Assembly: GCA_964017045.1 (NCBI GenBank)
Contig: OZ024802.1
Coordinates: 11,110,435-11,174,434, forward strand
DNA length: 64,000 nucleotides
Reading direction: 5' to 3'
Origin: Omphiscola glabra
Taxonomy: Eukaryota; Mollusca; Gastropoda; Lymnaeidae
The notes beneath the pieces are model-generated. The model was given only the letters and a program-made list of their open reading frames with translations, was not told where the DNA came from and made no database searches. Positions 1 through 13,500 of the stretch are shown in pieces. The translations under genes were made by a program, and so were the position numbers. How positions within the stretch are numbered: the stretch's first letter is position 1; each line of letters starts with the position of its first letter.

Positions 1-380
1 ACTGTTCCAAATCCGACGCCAAAAAAGCCGTGAAAGAGCTCAACAATTTCGAAATTCGAAAAGGGAGGTACCTCGGTGTGTGTTCGAGCGTGGACAACTG
101 CAGGCTGTTTGTCGGCGGAATCCCAAAAACGAAGCAGAAAGAGGAGATTCTGGCGGAGATGTCAAAGGTCACAGACGGAGTCGTCGACGTCATTGTTTAC
201 CCCAGCGCCGTGGATAAGGCGAAGAACAGGGGATTCGCCTTCGTGGAGTACGAGAGCCATCGGTCAGCGGCGATGGCCAGACGCAAGCTGATTCCAGGAC
301 GGGTGCAGCTGTGGGGCCACACGATAGCCGTGGATTGGGCAGAGCCGGAACCCGAGACGGACGAGGATATAATGGCAACG
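1..380 (+). CDS. A1CF: A1CF-like exon: end of RRM1 and all of RRM2
   Basis: The reading frame is open from position 3. It starts inside RRM1 ([16 protein letters not shown]), so the exon begins outside the window. RRM2 follows, with RNP2 LFVGGI and RNP1 NRGFAFVEY, then [15 protein letters not shown]. Donor gtgagt is at 381. Codon use is much more GC-rich than the flanking introns. The GTG at 30 is an internal valine, not a start. Confidence 0.93.
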
Positions 381-3300
381 GTGAGTACCTCTAAGTTGTG
401 TCATTATGTTGAGGAACGTGTCGTTGTGGATTGTGAGATTGTTTGGCGGTAAATGTAAAGAGGGTAAATGTTGAGAGATGTAACCGCGTTTTGTTACCAT
501 GGCCGCCATCTTGGTTGCCACGACCCGCGAACGTATGTCCTAAATGTATCCCTAAACCTAACCTGAACCCTAAACCTAACCTGAACCCTAAACTTATCCC
601 TAACCTGGGTTTTGACCATATCGGAACCAGGGTTTTGACCCTATCGCCTATCGGAACCAGGGTCAAAACACGCAAATGAAGTCATGGCCATGCAGTGGTG
701 TAGCGAGCTTAACTCGCGCCCGGGGCACAATACCTTTTTAGCGCCCCCCAATACCTTTTTAGCGCCCCAATACCTTTTTAGCGCCCCCCCCCCATTCGAA
801 AACCATACAATATTATAGTAAAATATACCATTTGGCGCCCCTTTGTGAGTAGCGCCCGGGGCATGATGCCCCCTTCCCCCCTCACTACGCCACTGTAGCC
901 ATGGTGATATCTCTTCGCATTAGCCGTTTGGTTTGTGTGACTGTGTACTGTGTTGTGACTTCCTATTTACGTGATTGTGCAAGTGCATGCAGAAGGAAAA
1001 CTAACAAATTGTTACAAAATCATAATTGGTTTACTTTTGATATATAGGCTATTTAATTATTAAGCGTCACAATTTCATATTAAACCAGCGTAACCATGTT
1101 AATATTAATATATTATTATGTATCATTATCCACCCTCCTGAGAAGAATTTCTTTCAGTCAGTGATAATATTACGTTTCTTATAAATAATATTTAAAACAA
1201 GGGGACCCACATAATTAGTAATAATTATTAACGAAGTGTCTACATGTCCGGCGACCGGACGAATAAATTCTCGAGATATTCGCCCGACGACCAAGTCCTA
1301 TGTCCGACGTAAACAATTGTGAGAGATATTTGTCCGTCAGACTTGTCACGTCACCGCTAATCGTCGATCAGAAAAATGGCATTGGAGATGCATGTGGGCC
1401 ACGAGTTTACTTCATTTCAACAAATTGGGGGGGGGGGGGGGGAGGGGAAATACTGATAGCGAGAGAGAAATTATTCAATTGATAGTGAGGGTCATAAATA
1501 ATTAACGCGGGGAGGTCGGCTAATTCCTATCTGTGGTACCTCATTTCATTAGGTTAGGTTTAGGGATAGATTTAGGGTTCAGGTTAGGGATACATTTAGG
1601 AAGTTTTTTCATTATTTTTAAACGTTTGATTCTTAATTTTACGTCAAGTTGGCGGCCATGTTAAAAAAACGCGGTACCACAGATAGGAGTTTACCGGGAG
1701 GTCGATAGTTCACAAAGAAATAGACCCTACATCTTAATATTCTTAATATGGGACCAATACAGTGAGCTACTAGGGGTAGCCTACTTCTCACGCAATATTA
1801 ATAGTAATAATAGCCTAAAATAAAACGTTTTTGGCGTAGGGGTAGTGGTATTGAAAGTCATCTGGCAGCTATTGATCTCATTTTGTTTGGGTTCAAATTT
1901 TAAAGGTAGGCTGCTAGGTTGAGCTTTATAAGATATTTAAACCAAGATAACGGACTTTTTTTTTTAAAGAGTCGCCATCGGATTCAAATAGAGAAATTGA
2001 CTAGTTTATAGGCCTATTAATATTATATTTTTGAGCTTATGATACACTTTATGTAGCCTAACTACACTTTATGTATCTCAGAGCATTTGAAAATATTAAC
2101 ATACTCAGTATTTATTTATTATCTTGGGATCGGCTGACTAATATTTAAATACACTATAGTCGAATATCATATACAATGCGACCTCTTGTCACATGGGACC
2201 TCCGCCCCACCCTTTTTACTCCACTGCTACCTGGCAATTTCGGAGCCCTTGTGAGTAGTTGGGGTTAAGAAATGTCTGCTACACCACGCGCGCGCGTTAA
2301 TTCTTTTTGTTCATCAATAAGCATCCGAGTTCCAAAGCCAATCCTGCATGTCTGTTATCTGAGGCAATCAATACATAATGACACTATTTTTTTGGCATAT
2401 TTTTTGTCTTCCTCACCCACCCACCCCCACTAACTCATAATACATCGTCATTAATAACGCGACACCCCCACCCCGCCCCGCGGGTGACGTCCTGCATGAC
2501 CCCCTTATTATTGTTACGCAAAACGTTAAGTTGTACTATTTATAAATCGTGTAACCATAACTTCGGTTTAGGCCAACATTTTATAATTACTGTGTTATAG
2601 CAGTCTCCCAAAACCGCCCCAATACGAACATCACTTAGTTCTAGGTTTTCTCTCACGAAATCCCAGGATCCCGCGCGATTTTTAGTAAACCAAAAAGACG
2701 TCCCGGGAAATGTTACCATCCGGGGTACACACTTTTAGAGTTACAGATTGTCGCTATAAGCCAAGACCTGTGAAGTATAGTTAACTACGCTCAATTATTT
2801 AAGTTCAGTATCTCTAGTGCAGAGGTTTTCAAAACAACGACCACATTCATTTTGAAGCAAAGTGACCCTTATCATGGAACAAAAAAAAAGGGGGGGGGGC
2901 TTTTAAATAGGGTAAATTATTGGAAAAGGGAAACATTTTAAAACTATATTGCCCAGCATAGTTTACAAGATAAAATTTTTTAATGTCATTATTGAAATTG
3001 TAACTGAAACTTAGACACCAATTTAAAAAACAACAACTACTTCTTATACTAACAGTTGACAGTATATTGTTTCAGCCAGTGATCCCAAATAAATTCTTTC
3101 GCAATCTCATTTGAGGTCCCCTTCCATTGCTTGGACATGGAAACATGTGTTCTTATAACTTGATAACCCCAAGATGTGTCACGACCTATTTACCCTCAAA
3201 TTCTTAAAATCGTACAATACGTTATCTTAATAGTAAAAAAATAATGTATACTCCTCAAAATCATACATTGTACGCCAAAATCGTAAGAGTAAACAGGCTA

Positions 3301-4537
3301 TATTTATTTTATGAGCGTTTGTTTTTCATTTAAAGAATCAAAATAATGAGACATACATGTATTAATACCCTATTTTTTTAAAAAATAATAATAATTTTGC
3401 AACGAACCCATCGTGACAAAATTTTGCTTGTAAATTCTTAGTCTTAGTGACGGATTCGAAACTAGACTTAACCACATATAAAACAAAACTCTTCAAGTGT
3501 TGAGTTTTTTTCTTCATGTGGTCCAACTTAAACTTAACAAGAAAATTATTAACTAGTTGTCCAATACCGGCAATACTGGGGATAATCAGCGAAAAATAAA
3601 GCAACTATTGGCAGGAGACCAACCTCTCATCTCACTTTAAAAAAAAATATATTAAAAGACAATAACAATTAAAAACTATTTAAAAAAAAAAAAAATTATA
3701 GTTCAATTCAGCTTATATTTTTTAAAAAAATTAAACTAATTTATACCAGGATTGGACATGGATGAGGAAAACGTATTCCCGTTTTCCCGGGATTAGCAAA
3801 ACCCATGGCAATGATAAATCCTCCTTAACCTATTAGAGTCGAAAATCTTTTACGAATGTGGCAAAATGACTTACTGACGTCAGAAATGTTTATATTTTAA
3901 TCCAAACTTGAAAACCCTTAAAAATTTAATGTCTTTTGTAAACCAAAATTATATATATATATATATATAATGTATATATATATATACAATCATCCCCTAC
4001 CGACCTCTCCCCGTCAACACCCCTTCCATCAAGGGCTTGATTTGTGTTTGTGCGTGACAGCTAAATATTAAGCAAAAACACAATGTAGCCGACTCTTTTT
4101 CATCCACTGTTGCTGGTGGGGACGGTTCACGCCCGGGGAGGTCTATGGCGTTCCCCCGCACGGCCCGACGTCAGGGTAACCCGGCGGCTGGCAAGTGTGG
4201 GTGGGCAAGCTCGACGGCCCGCTGACGCCATTTCCTAATGAGATATTTCACCCACTGTCAGCAACTTGTAATTGTTTGAAAAAACAAAACAAAATTAGCT
4301 AGGCCTAATTATTTATCAATCAAACTAATGGTTTGTAGTTGATAACACCTAGAGTAGATATGGGAGATGTGTTTGGCGTGTGGATGGAGAGGGTGCAGTG
4401 CGCCGCAGTAGTGTGATATCCGACAAGATCAAAAACAAACGCCGACGCGCCCGCCATCATCTATCGAAAGTGAGGAAAGAGGACAGGAAGCGCACACTAC
4501 CTTTGTTGTTCTGTCGTGTGCCCCCTTTTTTTTATTG

Positions 4538-4568
<31 letters not shown>

Positions 4569-7500
4569 TAAAAGAAATAAAACAAGAGCGTTCAATTAGG
4601 ATCTCATGAACTAGGTTGAGAAGACTGTGAAGCCATTTCCTATCGTCCTTTTCAATAAGCATAAAACATGAAACCAAATATGTTTCTCTATTTTTTCATT
4701 AAAATTTTAGCGACCCACGTGTTTATTTCTAGTTACATTTTATTATTATAAGAAGTTTTTTTTAAAGCGTTAGTACTAATAGTATCCCAACCTAAGGCTG
4801 GGCTCACCACGCTGTACATAATACAATTTAACAAACATAATCATGAACTTAAAATTAACATACAAAAATACATTAATTAAATAAAACTAAACAAATGTGT
4901 ATTCGCCCAACCATTCCATAACGTTTTAAATGTCAAGCCATAGACGGCAACCGATGTATGTTGATAGCTAATGATGAAGAAATATTTTCTTCTTTTCAGT
5001 GCATTTCTATACAAACCATTTATGTTAATGAAAATATTATTTATATTTTTTGTTTTAAAACAAATCTCAAATTGAAGTAATTGCCGAACTACGAAGAGGT
5101 GGTTAGATTCCAATCTCTTTAATCTAAATACCCCCCCCCCCCCCCCCAAACCCCAATTAAAAAAACCCAATAAAATAAACAAGTAACAATTTTTATTAAT
5201 CAATGATAATTTTTAAAACTCCTTGTCTGTATAATTACTGTATCTATCAGGCTACGGCTCCGGTTATCCCGGTTACAGATCCCTAGAATTTTTTGAGAGC
5301 CCGGTTTCACGCCGGCGGTGACATTTTTGTCACTATGTTTTTAATTTGGTTTTTATCACTGTAAACCCACATTTTAAGAAGCTCTTGTCTCTTCGGTTTT
5401 GTCACAGAAATCTTCAATCAAAGCAGGGGTTCTAAAGACTTTTTTTGCTACACCAAAACGTTTCCCGCAACCCCACCCACATCTTGCATTCAAAATGCCC
5501 ACCCCCCCCCTACCCCCACGGTTACCACCGCCACAAAAAAAAAACGATAGGCCAAAAAAATCTGATTACTCTCTTCCCGACCCCCCCCCCCCCCAACACA
5601 TTGTCTCCCTATCACCGGTCCTTGTTGAACACCCGTGCATCAAAGGAAAGGGATGCAAACGTCTAAATCAGCGGTTCTCAACCTGGGGGTCGAATGACAT
5701 TTCCCAGGGGTCGCTTAAGACCATCGGAAAACACATATAGGCCTACGCTAGGTTGCACCTATTGGTACACAGGTACCAGAATTGAGAGGTTGGGATTAAA
5801 AAACGATGTAAAATATTATTGTTGGGTTTGTAAGACCAAATGAGGTATCAAATGAAAGATAATTGAATTTACTATACGTTTGTAAACTTAATTCTTCATT
5901 TTAACTAAAATAAACTACTACAAATGACATCCGAATAGAATTAGTCAAAATGGACCCGGACACGCAGCGCCACCATTCGCACCCGGGTACCATTAGGCTC
6001 AATGCTATTCGGATGTCATTTGTGGTAGTTTATTTTAGTGAAACTGAAGAATTAAGATGTCAAACTATAGTACATTCAATTATCTTTCATTTTGATACCT
6101 CATTTGGTCTTACAAACCCAACAATAATGTTTTAAATCGTTTTTTAATCCCAACCTCTCAATTCTGGTACCCTTGTACCAATAGCCACTTCGTATACGTA
6201 ATAAGTTATGAAGTAGCAACGAAATAAAATTGTGTCTGGGGGTCGCCACAACATGAGGAAACGTATTAAAGGGTCGCGGCATTAGAAAGGTTGAGAACCG
6301 CTGGTCTAAATCATCCACGATTGTAGGACGGGCAGTTCCTGGTTATTTGTCGGCCTTAAAATATTTTAGGGGTGTGGGGGGGGGGGGCGCAAGTGAAATC
6401 AAAGATCCTTGCAACTATCATTTCTGTCAAAGTACCTATATTAATACTGACCAAGGCCGTACACTGCGACCTATTTAAAGGTGGCGATCTTTTTTTGTTT
6501 GTGTCTCCTCAGAGAGGCCCAGAAATAAATGACGGATCATTATGCATTTTGTTTCGTCAATTGGTTACAGGGATTTTCTGACCAAAAGTGGTTTGGCACA
6601 TCCTTGTCGGTTGAAGATGACACATGATGTCATACCATTGTCAGGAAGTTCAACTGTATACAAACAGGAACATTATTCCGCCAAGAGTACTCTGAACATT
6701 TACCGTGAACAAGAAGGGAGATAATAGATAAATAAATAAACAGAGCATCGGTGATAGGATGCGGAAGCTCTCCTAGCCACCTATGCATGCATGTGCTGAC
6801 AAGGAAGCAGATTTAGTCTCCCATCCCGCACAATTGTCTCCCATCTAGCGCAGTTCTCTCCCCAGTCCCGAAACCGTTTGACATTATCTTCGAGTAACAC
6901 TGACAACCGTTTTTTAAGGAAAACAGTATGATTAACTCTTATGGTCGGTTCACACGATCAAATTTTCCTTCAAGCATTTGATGCAATTCGTGTATGAAGC
7001 CTTGTCACAACTTTCAAATTACCATTTGATCAAATTCCCCAAAAAAGAAACCACGCACAAAATAGCGCGTTTATACAACAATTTGACGCGAAATTTGATC
7101 GCGTGAACCAGCTCTAAGCAGAGAAAAATTTATGACAAATAAATACTGCATGCATGACTGACTAAAGACACTGCGCGTCTTACCACGTGTCTCAACGATA
7201 TCCAACACGACAAAGAAACTAAGTATTTAATCCATTTTTTAAAAAAACCCTTTGAAAAGACTAGGAAATAAAGTATTTCACCCAAATTTTTCTTTTCAAA
7301 TACACCCCCTCCTCTTTTAAAAAATATTAACTGCCACCCTCCCCTTTTTCTACCTAAACTACCTTAAATATAAAGGAAACACCTTAAAATAAACACTGGA
7401 TGTTCTATCAGTTGAACTCATTTTAAAAAAAAATCTTACAAGTAGCCTGTGGGCCTATTTCTTGGGGATTGAAAAAAATAACAGTTCATTGTGGTAGGGC

Positions 7501-10500
7501 AGGCCTGCCATAGTTATGTGAGAGTTAAGTGCCTTAAAGGAAATATTTATTGAAAGTACAAACAATTATAATGTCTTTTGGATACTTTCTTCTTTTATAC
7601 ATAAAGTATTTTTGTAAAATAGGGCTGACTATATCTGGTGGAGGTTTCGGAACAAACTCTTACAGGAAACACAATTCTATTGGGTTGCCATTATTATTCT
7701 GATAGAAATTTTATTATTAAATTACATGTTTTTTATTATTTGTTTTAAATATCCCTTCTTCATATTTTAAATGAAAGATGAATTCACAACTAATAATAAA
7801 TTTGGCAGATGTTTGGACTAAAAAAAATTTTTTTTGATTTTTTTAAATTCAGAGGTGGGGTTCTGAATGGTCCCTATTGCTATTTTAATATACACATCCA
7901 CTTGTAGACATTTTTATTGTTGGTTATTTGTCAAAATTTGGTTTCCTCAGGTTCGAATCCTCTATGTCCGCAACTTGATGCTGTCAACAACTGAGGAGCA
8001 TATCCAAGAGGTCTTTGAGGAGGCGATTGGCAAAAAAGATTGCATTGAGAGGGTCAAGAAGCTGAGGGATTATGCCTTTGTTCACTTTCGACAGAGAGAC
8101 GATGCACTGAAAGCTATTGAAATTATGAAAGGTTTCAAATTATTCTTTTATATCTTTATAAGGTGAACAATATGTGTAAAGTGGAACACCATGATGTTCG
8201 ATCTTTTGCTTTTTCTCCCACGTGTCTGGGTTTATGTTGAACGGTTTCAGTGAGGCTTTTAAGTTGTCTTTAAAATGCTTCTTCTGCCTGCCAGCAGACC
8301 GCTTTCCTTGTTCAAGCTTACAATAGAAAATTCTTTTTTGGGCAGACAGTCGTCTAACATTCTCACATGTCCCACCCTTCAAAGCTGGGACTTCAAAGAA
8401 GGTAAAGATGCTAGGGAGACCTGCCTGTGTGAGTACCTCAATGTCTGGGACTCTGTCCTGCCATTTAATTTTGAGGATTTTTCTGAGTCTTGTTGCATGA
8501 AAGTGGTTCAGCATTCTTGCATGGCATTGGTACACCGTCCACGCTTGACAGGCACTGAGAAGTGTAGGGTGAACAGCCGCTTGATACACTTTCAGTTTAG
8601 TTTGAGTTCTCATACCTCTCCTGGTCCATACGTTCTTAGTCAATTTTCCATAGGTTGCACTTGCTCTCGTAATACGGAGGCTAACCTCGTCCTCGATGGT
8701 TGCGCTTTGGGACAGTGTGCTGCCGAGATGAGAAAAGCTATTCACCACCTTAAGTCTTTCGTCCTATACTTGGTCGACTTGATTTTGGGCGCAACATAAG
8801 GAGCTGGTTGGTGTAGGACCTCAGCTTTTTTTGTGTTAATGGACAATGGTGAGCCCAAAGTTTGTGCAAGCATTAGAAAAGTTTGTGACGCAGCGTTGCA
8901 TATCCACTTCTGATACAGCATTTAGGGCACAGTTGTCTGCATACAGGAGGTCCCTGATGGTGTCTGTAAAGACCTTAGTTTTGTCATGTAGCCTCTTGGG
9001 GTTGAATAGATTTCCGTCAGGTTGGTATCTGAAGCCAATTGCAGCATCTCCCTCTCTGAAGGCATTGGTGAGCATTGTGGAAAACATGAGGCTGAAAAGT
9101 GCTGGGGCAAGATTACAGCTTTGTTTCACGCCATTTGTTACAGAGAAGGTGTTTTGACATCTCTCCATTATCCCAAACTCTAGCTTGCATACCATCATGG
9201 AAAAGTCTAACAGTTGACACGAACTTCCTGTGGCATCCATATTTGGCTATGATCTCCAAAGGCCCTCCCTACTGGGTTGGGTAGCCTTATCTGGTGGCTT
9301 TTTTCATATAGGGAGAGACTGAAAAATTATTAAATTGAATGCACTTAACTGTCAGATATCCCTTACAAATTAAATCTCCTCAACCCACCCACTCATCATG
9401 GCCCCCATCCCTCCGTTAAATTCGATTCATATTAATTCATATTTAAACTAAATTTTGAACTGTCATTTAAAGTGTAATTGTATTTGAGACAACTTCAAAT
9501 TTTGAAGGGAAAGAAACATTCAACTAAGTTTTAACACACACACAAAATCCCCTATTATTATTTTATGATGATTCTGTCAATATTTTAAGATGACTCTGTC
9601 ATTGATGGCTCACGGGTAGAAGTTGTTTTGGCCAAGCCGGTGGACAAGAATGATTTCTCTAAAGTTGCCAAGGCTAAAGGGCTTCAACAGGTATTATGAA
9701 AGAATCATCTCAATTTACCTTTCCCTTATCTTTATTTCTTTGTCACACACTTTTAATAGTTCACTTTTTAAAAAAGAAATGTATACATTGTTTTGTTTTA
9801 ATCATTTTTGCTATTTTATTTTATAGACATATTATATGTTTTAAAAAACCATCAACCTTAAATTGTATTTCTTTAAAGTTGTGTTACAAATTGAGGAGCT
9901 TGTAGCACTGTCAAAGATTTCAACTGTTTACACTGTTTCAGATACTTGATGTTGAGAGCTCCATACTTGCTCCACTCTACAGCCAATTAACACTACACCA
10001 AGGAGGAAGGTACGTCCTTTTATATTTGATTTTATTAAATTAACTTTTAAAAACCATTATACAATTTATTTTTATTGGATTTCTTGCTAAGATAATATCC
10101 AGGATTATTTTGCTTAGAGCAGTGGCTGACAAACTTTGTTAATAAGACCTTTTTTATTATATAGAAAATCATGTTGACCCCTTTATTTCATAAGCATTGT
10201 ATTTTTTAAAGCCACAAAAATGTTTTGTGACCTATTCACTCTTTAACATGTCCCCAAGTTTGGTAAAAACTGCATCAAACTTCATGAAAAAGTTTAGTAA
10301 GTCTTCAACAATCATAGATTTTAGAAATAACACAGTTTTAAAGATGTTCTTGTTGGTTATGATAAGCTTATCATCAGGGAAATGGGGGGGAGCACTATTT
10401 TAAAATGAAGCATTGGGGGATGCTATGCATTTTAACCTTTATGAAGTGGCCTACATTTTCTGTACAACTTTCAGGGGTGTAGCCAGGCCAAATGCTCCAC

Positions 10501-13500
10501 CTATTCGTGGTGGGAGAGGGCGAGGGGCAGCTGGGTCAAGGGGGGCTGGAGGGAACAAGGGCTATGTTCCTACACTGATGAGGGGTGGCTACAGACGAAA
10601 CCCTGTAGAGGTTAGTAGAGTCATTTTGTATTTGTTATTCTCTTCTTGTGTTCTTTTCTTGTTTTGTTTTTTGCTTAAGGTTAACTGGAGTTAGGGTACC
10701 ATAACACAGGGGAACATACTTGTCAGGAGTATTTTTAAATTTAATTTTAGGTTGTTTATTTTGAGATTTTTATAAAAATCCTTTTTCCTGGAGGCTGATA
10801 GGATAACAGAGCTAATAAAAGCTGGTAAAAAATATTAAGTCAAATATTTTAACAATAATTTTCACAAATAAATAATGGTAAAATGATTTTATAATGGCTA
10901 AAATTAAATTTTATTGTAAATATAAAAAGTAATTTTGATTTTTTTTTTGTTGCTGTTGTAATGGTGGGGTGAAAAGTTTCTCATTATTTTGTAAAGCTTT
11001 TCAATTTACAAAAATGCCAAATCACATTAAACCATAGGGTCGCCTATTTGACCTGCTACCAGGTGTGGAGTTAACCCCAACTAACCCAACAACACTCAAA
11101 CCTTTGAGTGTGCGATCACCTGTCCAGGTAGGGGTTTACCTGACTCTTGCTAAACATATAGCACTTCCCTGCTTGCTATTGGAATCCCTTACAGTTCATT
11201 TTCTTGTTTCATATAGTCAACATGCTCTTATGAAAACATAGCTTATTTTTTTCTCAATGAACAATCAAAGAATATTCTTGTTTTTTTAATATATATTGTT
11301 AAAATTTTATTGTTTTTAATGTTACATTTATTGTTTTTAATATCATTACATTTATTGTTTTTTAGTTTTTTTTACATTTATTGTTTTTTTGCTGCCTGAA
11401 ATAGTGATTAAGTGTTCATTGATTTTAATATTGTGTTAATAAGAAAGCATATTTCTGTTATTTTATAATATATTTTTAGAAATTAGTTACTTTTGTAATG
11501 TATGTAGCAAAAATCCAGCAAGAGGCAGTGCACATATTATTTAGCCATCCCCTACCCCTTTCCCCTTATAAAATAATATAATATTTCCACTGAAAATCCC
11601 TGATAAAACCAATTAAAGTTTTAAAACAACTGAAACAAGCATATTTCAAGAAAACAGCGAGACAAAATTATGTTATAATTATGCTAAGGAAAACAACAAC
11701 AAAAATTTAGTTTTTAAAAATCTAGTCTGTTTTCATAAATTTTAAAGCAAACAAATTGTTACAATAAGAATTAAATATTAAACAATTTTTTATGTAACAT
11801 TGCTTTCAACCAGGCTCTCACCCCACATAACATAATATTAAAAAATGATAAACCTTACCCCTTCACATTATGTAATATTTGTATGGTCCCTTACAGTTAT
11901 GATGGCAATTTTTTTCAACATTTCCAAAATCTTTGCTCCATCTTATATGGGGATTTTTAAAACCTGTTATGCTTTCAGTTACTATTCTTGCAGAATTTCT
12001 TTCCTTTTTTTTGTAGAGGGCCATGACTTTTTTTATTACTTTAACTAGAAAGAATCTTTTTTTTATATTATTTAAAATGATTTAAACATTAGCTTTGTAT
12101 TTAAAGTAACTGGCGCCTTCCCCCCGCCCCCCCAGCTCTAAAAAAAATTGATTTGGAAACTTTGGTCTTTGTTTCTGTAAGAGATTAGTTCAACATATGC
12201 TATTCTTTTTCCTCAATGCATATTGGGATTATTAAATGCCTACATTAAAATTTTTGTAAAGGGCTTTCAAATTTAATTCTTTACAACTTTATTTCTTGGC
12301 CTGTATCTCGCAGCTTTATATATTTAGAAGCTTTTCCTTTGCTAAAACTGTACACAACATCTATTGAAAGCCCTGGGTCAGAATGACTATCTTTTTTTTA
12401 ATCGTGAGAAATCCTGGCATTTATATTATGAATAAGGCAACAAAGTTGACTCTTAAGCTGTGTGTGCATGCACATTGATTTATAGTGCTCACAGCCGCCT
12501 CAGAAATTAGAGGGGGAACATGGCAAACCACTGCATTTTTTTTTTTTTAATTTGCTGAATTAGACTTTAAAACTCACTTTTGCTATTACTTAATTTCATT
12601 AATCTTTAAGGTTTTGGAAGAGTTATGTCAAAAAAATCATTGGGGAATACCAGCCTATCAACTCCATTCAGCAATCCAAAGAGACGCAATCACCAATACA
12701 GATTCCCAATTTTTTCTATTTAAGGTAGGGTTCTTGCAGTTATTTTAGTACATTTTCACTTACCAAACATGTCTTGTAGCCTGAAGCTCTTAAACTTAAT
12801 GGCACAAAATTTGAATATAGTGTTTCCATTACATTTTTTTTTAATGTGAATAAAAATAATTTTCATCAAACTAAAAAGAAAATTAGAAGTAGTTTTTCAG
12901 TTGATTTAAATAAAATAATTAATTTAAAATTTGTTCAAAAATCAATAACTTAGGTATCTATACCAGCTCTTGCACCCCAGACTATTCAACCCAACAAACT
13001 ATGTAGAACAGTGGATGAAGCCAAAATCTTTGCAGCAGAGTTTGCACTGATTCATCTTGGTGTTCCCATTGAAAGTAAGACTTTATTTTCATTTCATAAG
13101 AATTTCCTACTAACTCCTTGAACTATCTTTTACTAATCTCTGTCTGCTTTCTCTCTATCCCTCCCCACTGCCTTTTAGTGCTGCTTAATTATGATTTTTG
13201 TGTTTAGAAAAAATCATTGTTTAAATTTTATTTCTAAAAAGCAACAAGGTATCTATGGCGCAATTTTATATTAAAATGTTTACATTCTGAGTCATTTAGA
13301 TATCAACTTAACACATTTTCTGAGCTTCATATAAATACTATTAGCTTTGTATGTCATGAGATTTTGCAGACAAAATACTTTAAAATCACCTTGGGGCGAC
13401 ATCATGAGTTATTTAGTCATAAAGATAGTCACTTAAACTTTGACATTCTTTAGCTAAATTTGACCTGTCATATTGTTCTCGACCTACACATAATCTGCTA

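Larger units (their letters stand above)
381..7950. other. large first visible intron of the A1CF-like gene
   Basis: It has no supported exon. It holds MITEs at 480-660, 693-895, 1526-1687, 3185-3297 and 5669-6303, an (AT)n run, a GC-rich patch at 4105-4265 and long homopolymer C, G or A tracts. The short open frames here cross these repeats and look non-coding. Confidence 0.8.

Noticed and set aside
520..620. Telomere or subtelomere from CCCTAA-like runs
   Set aside because: The runs are short, degenerate and part of a dispersed repeat also found inside gene introns.
4380..5740. Small frames at 4380, 4877 and 5399
   Set aside because: They run through poly-A, poly-C and repeat DNA and show no family motif or splice context.
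8275..9157. Plus-strand frames at 8275-8799 and 8846-9157
   Set aside because: Antisense to the LINE reverse-transcriptase relic.
10124..10200. Possible hAT end cagtggctgacaaac
   Set aside because: Only one end is visible; too little to call.
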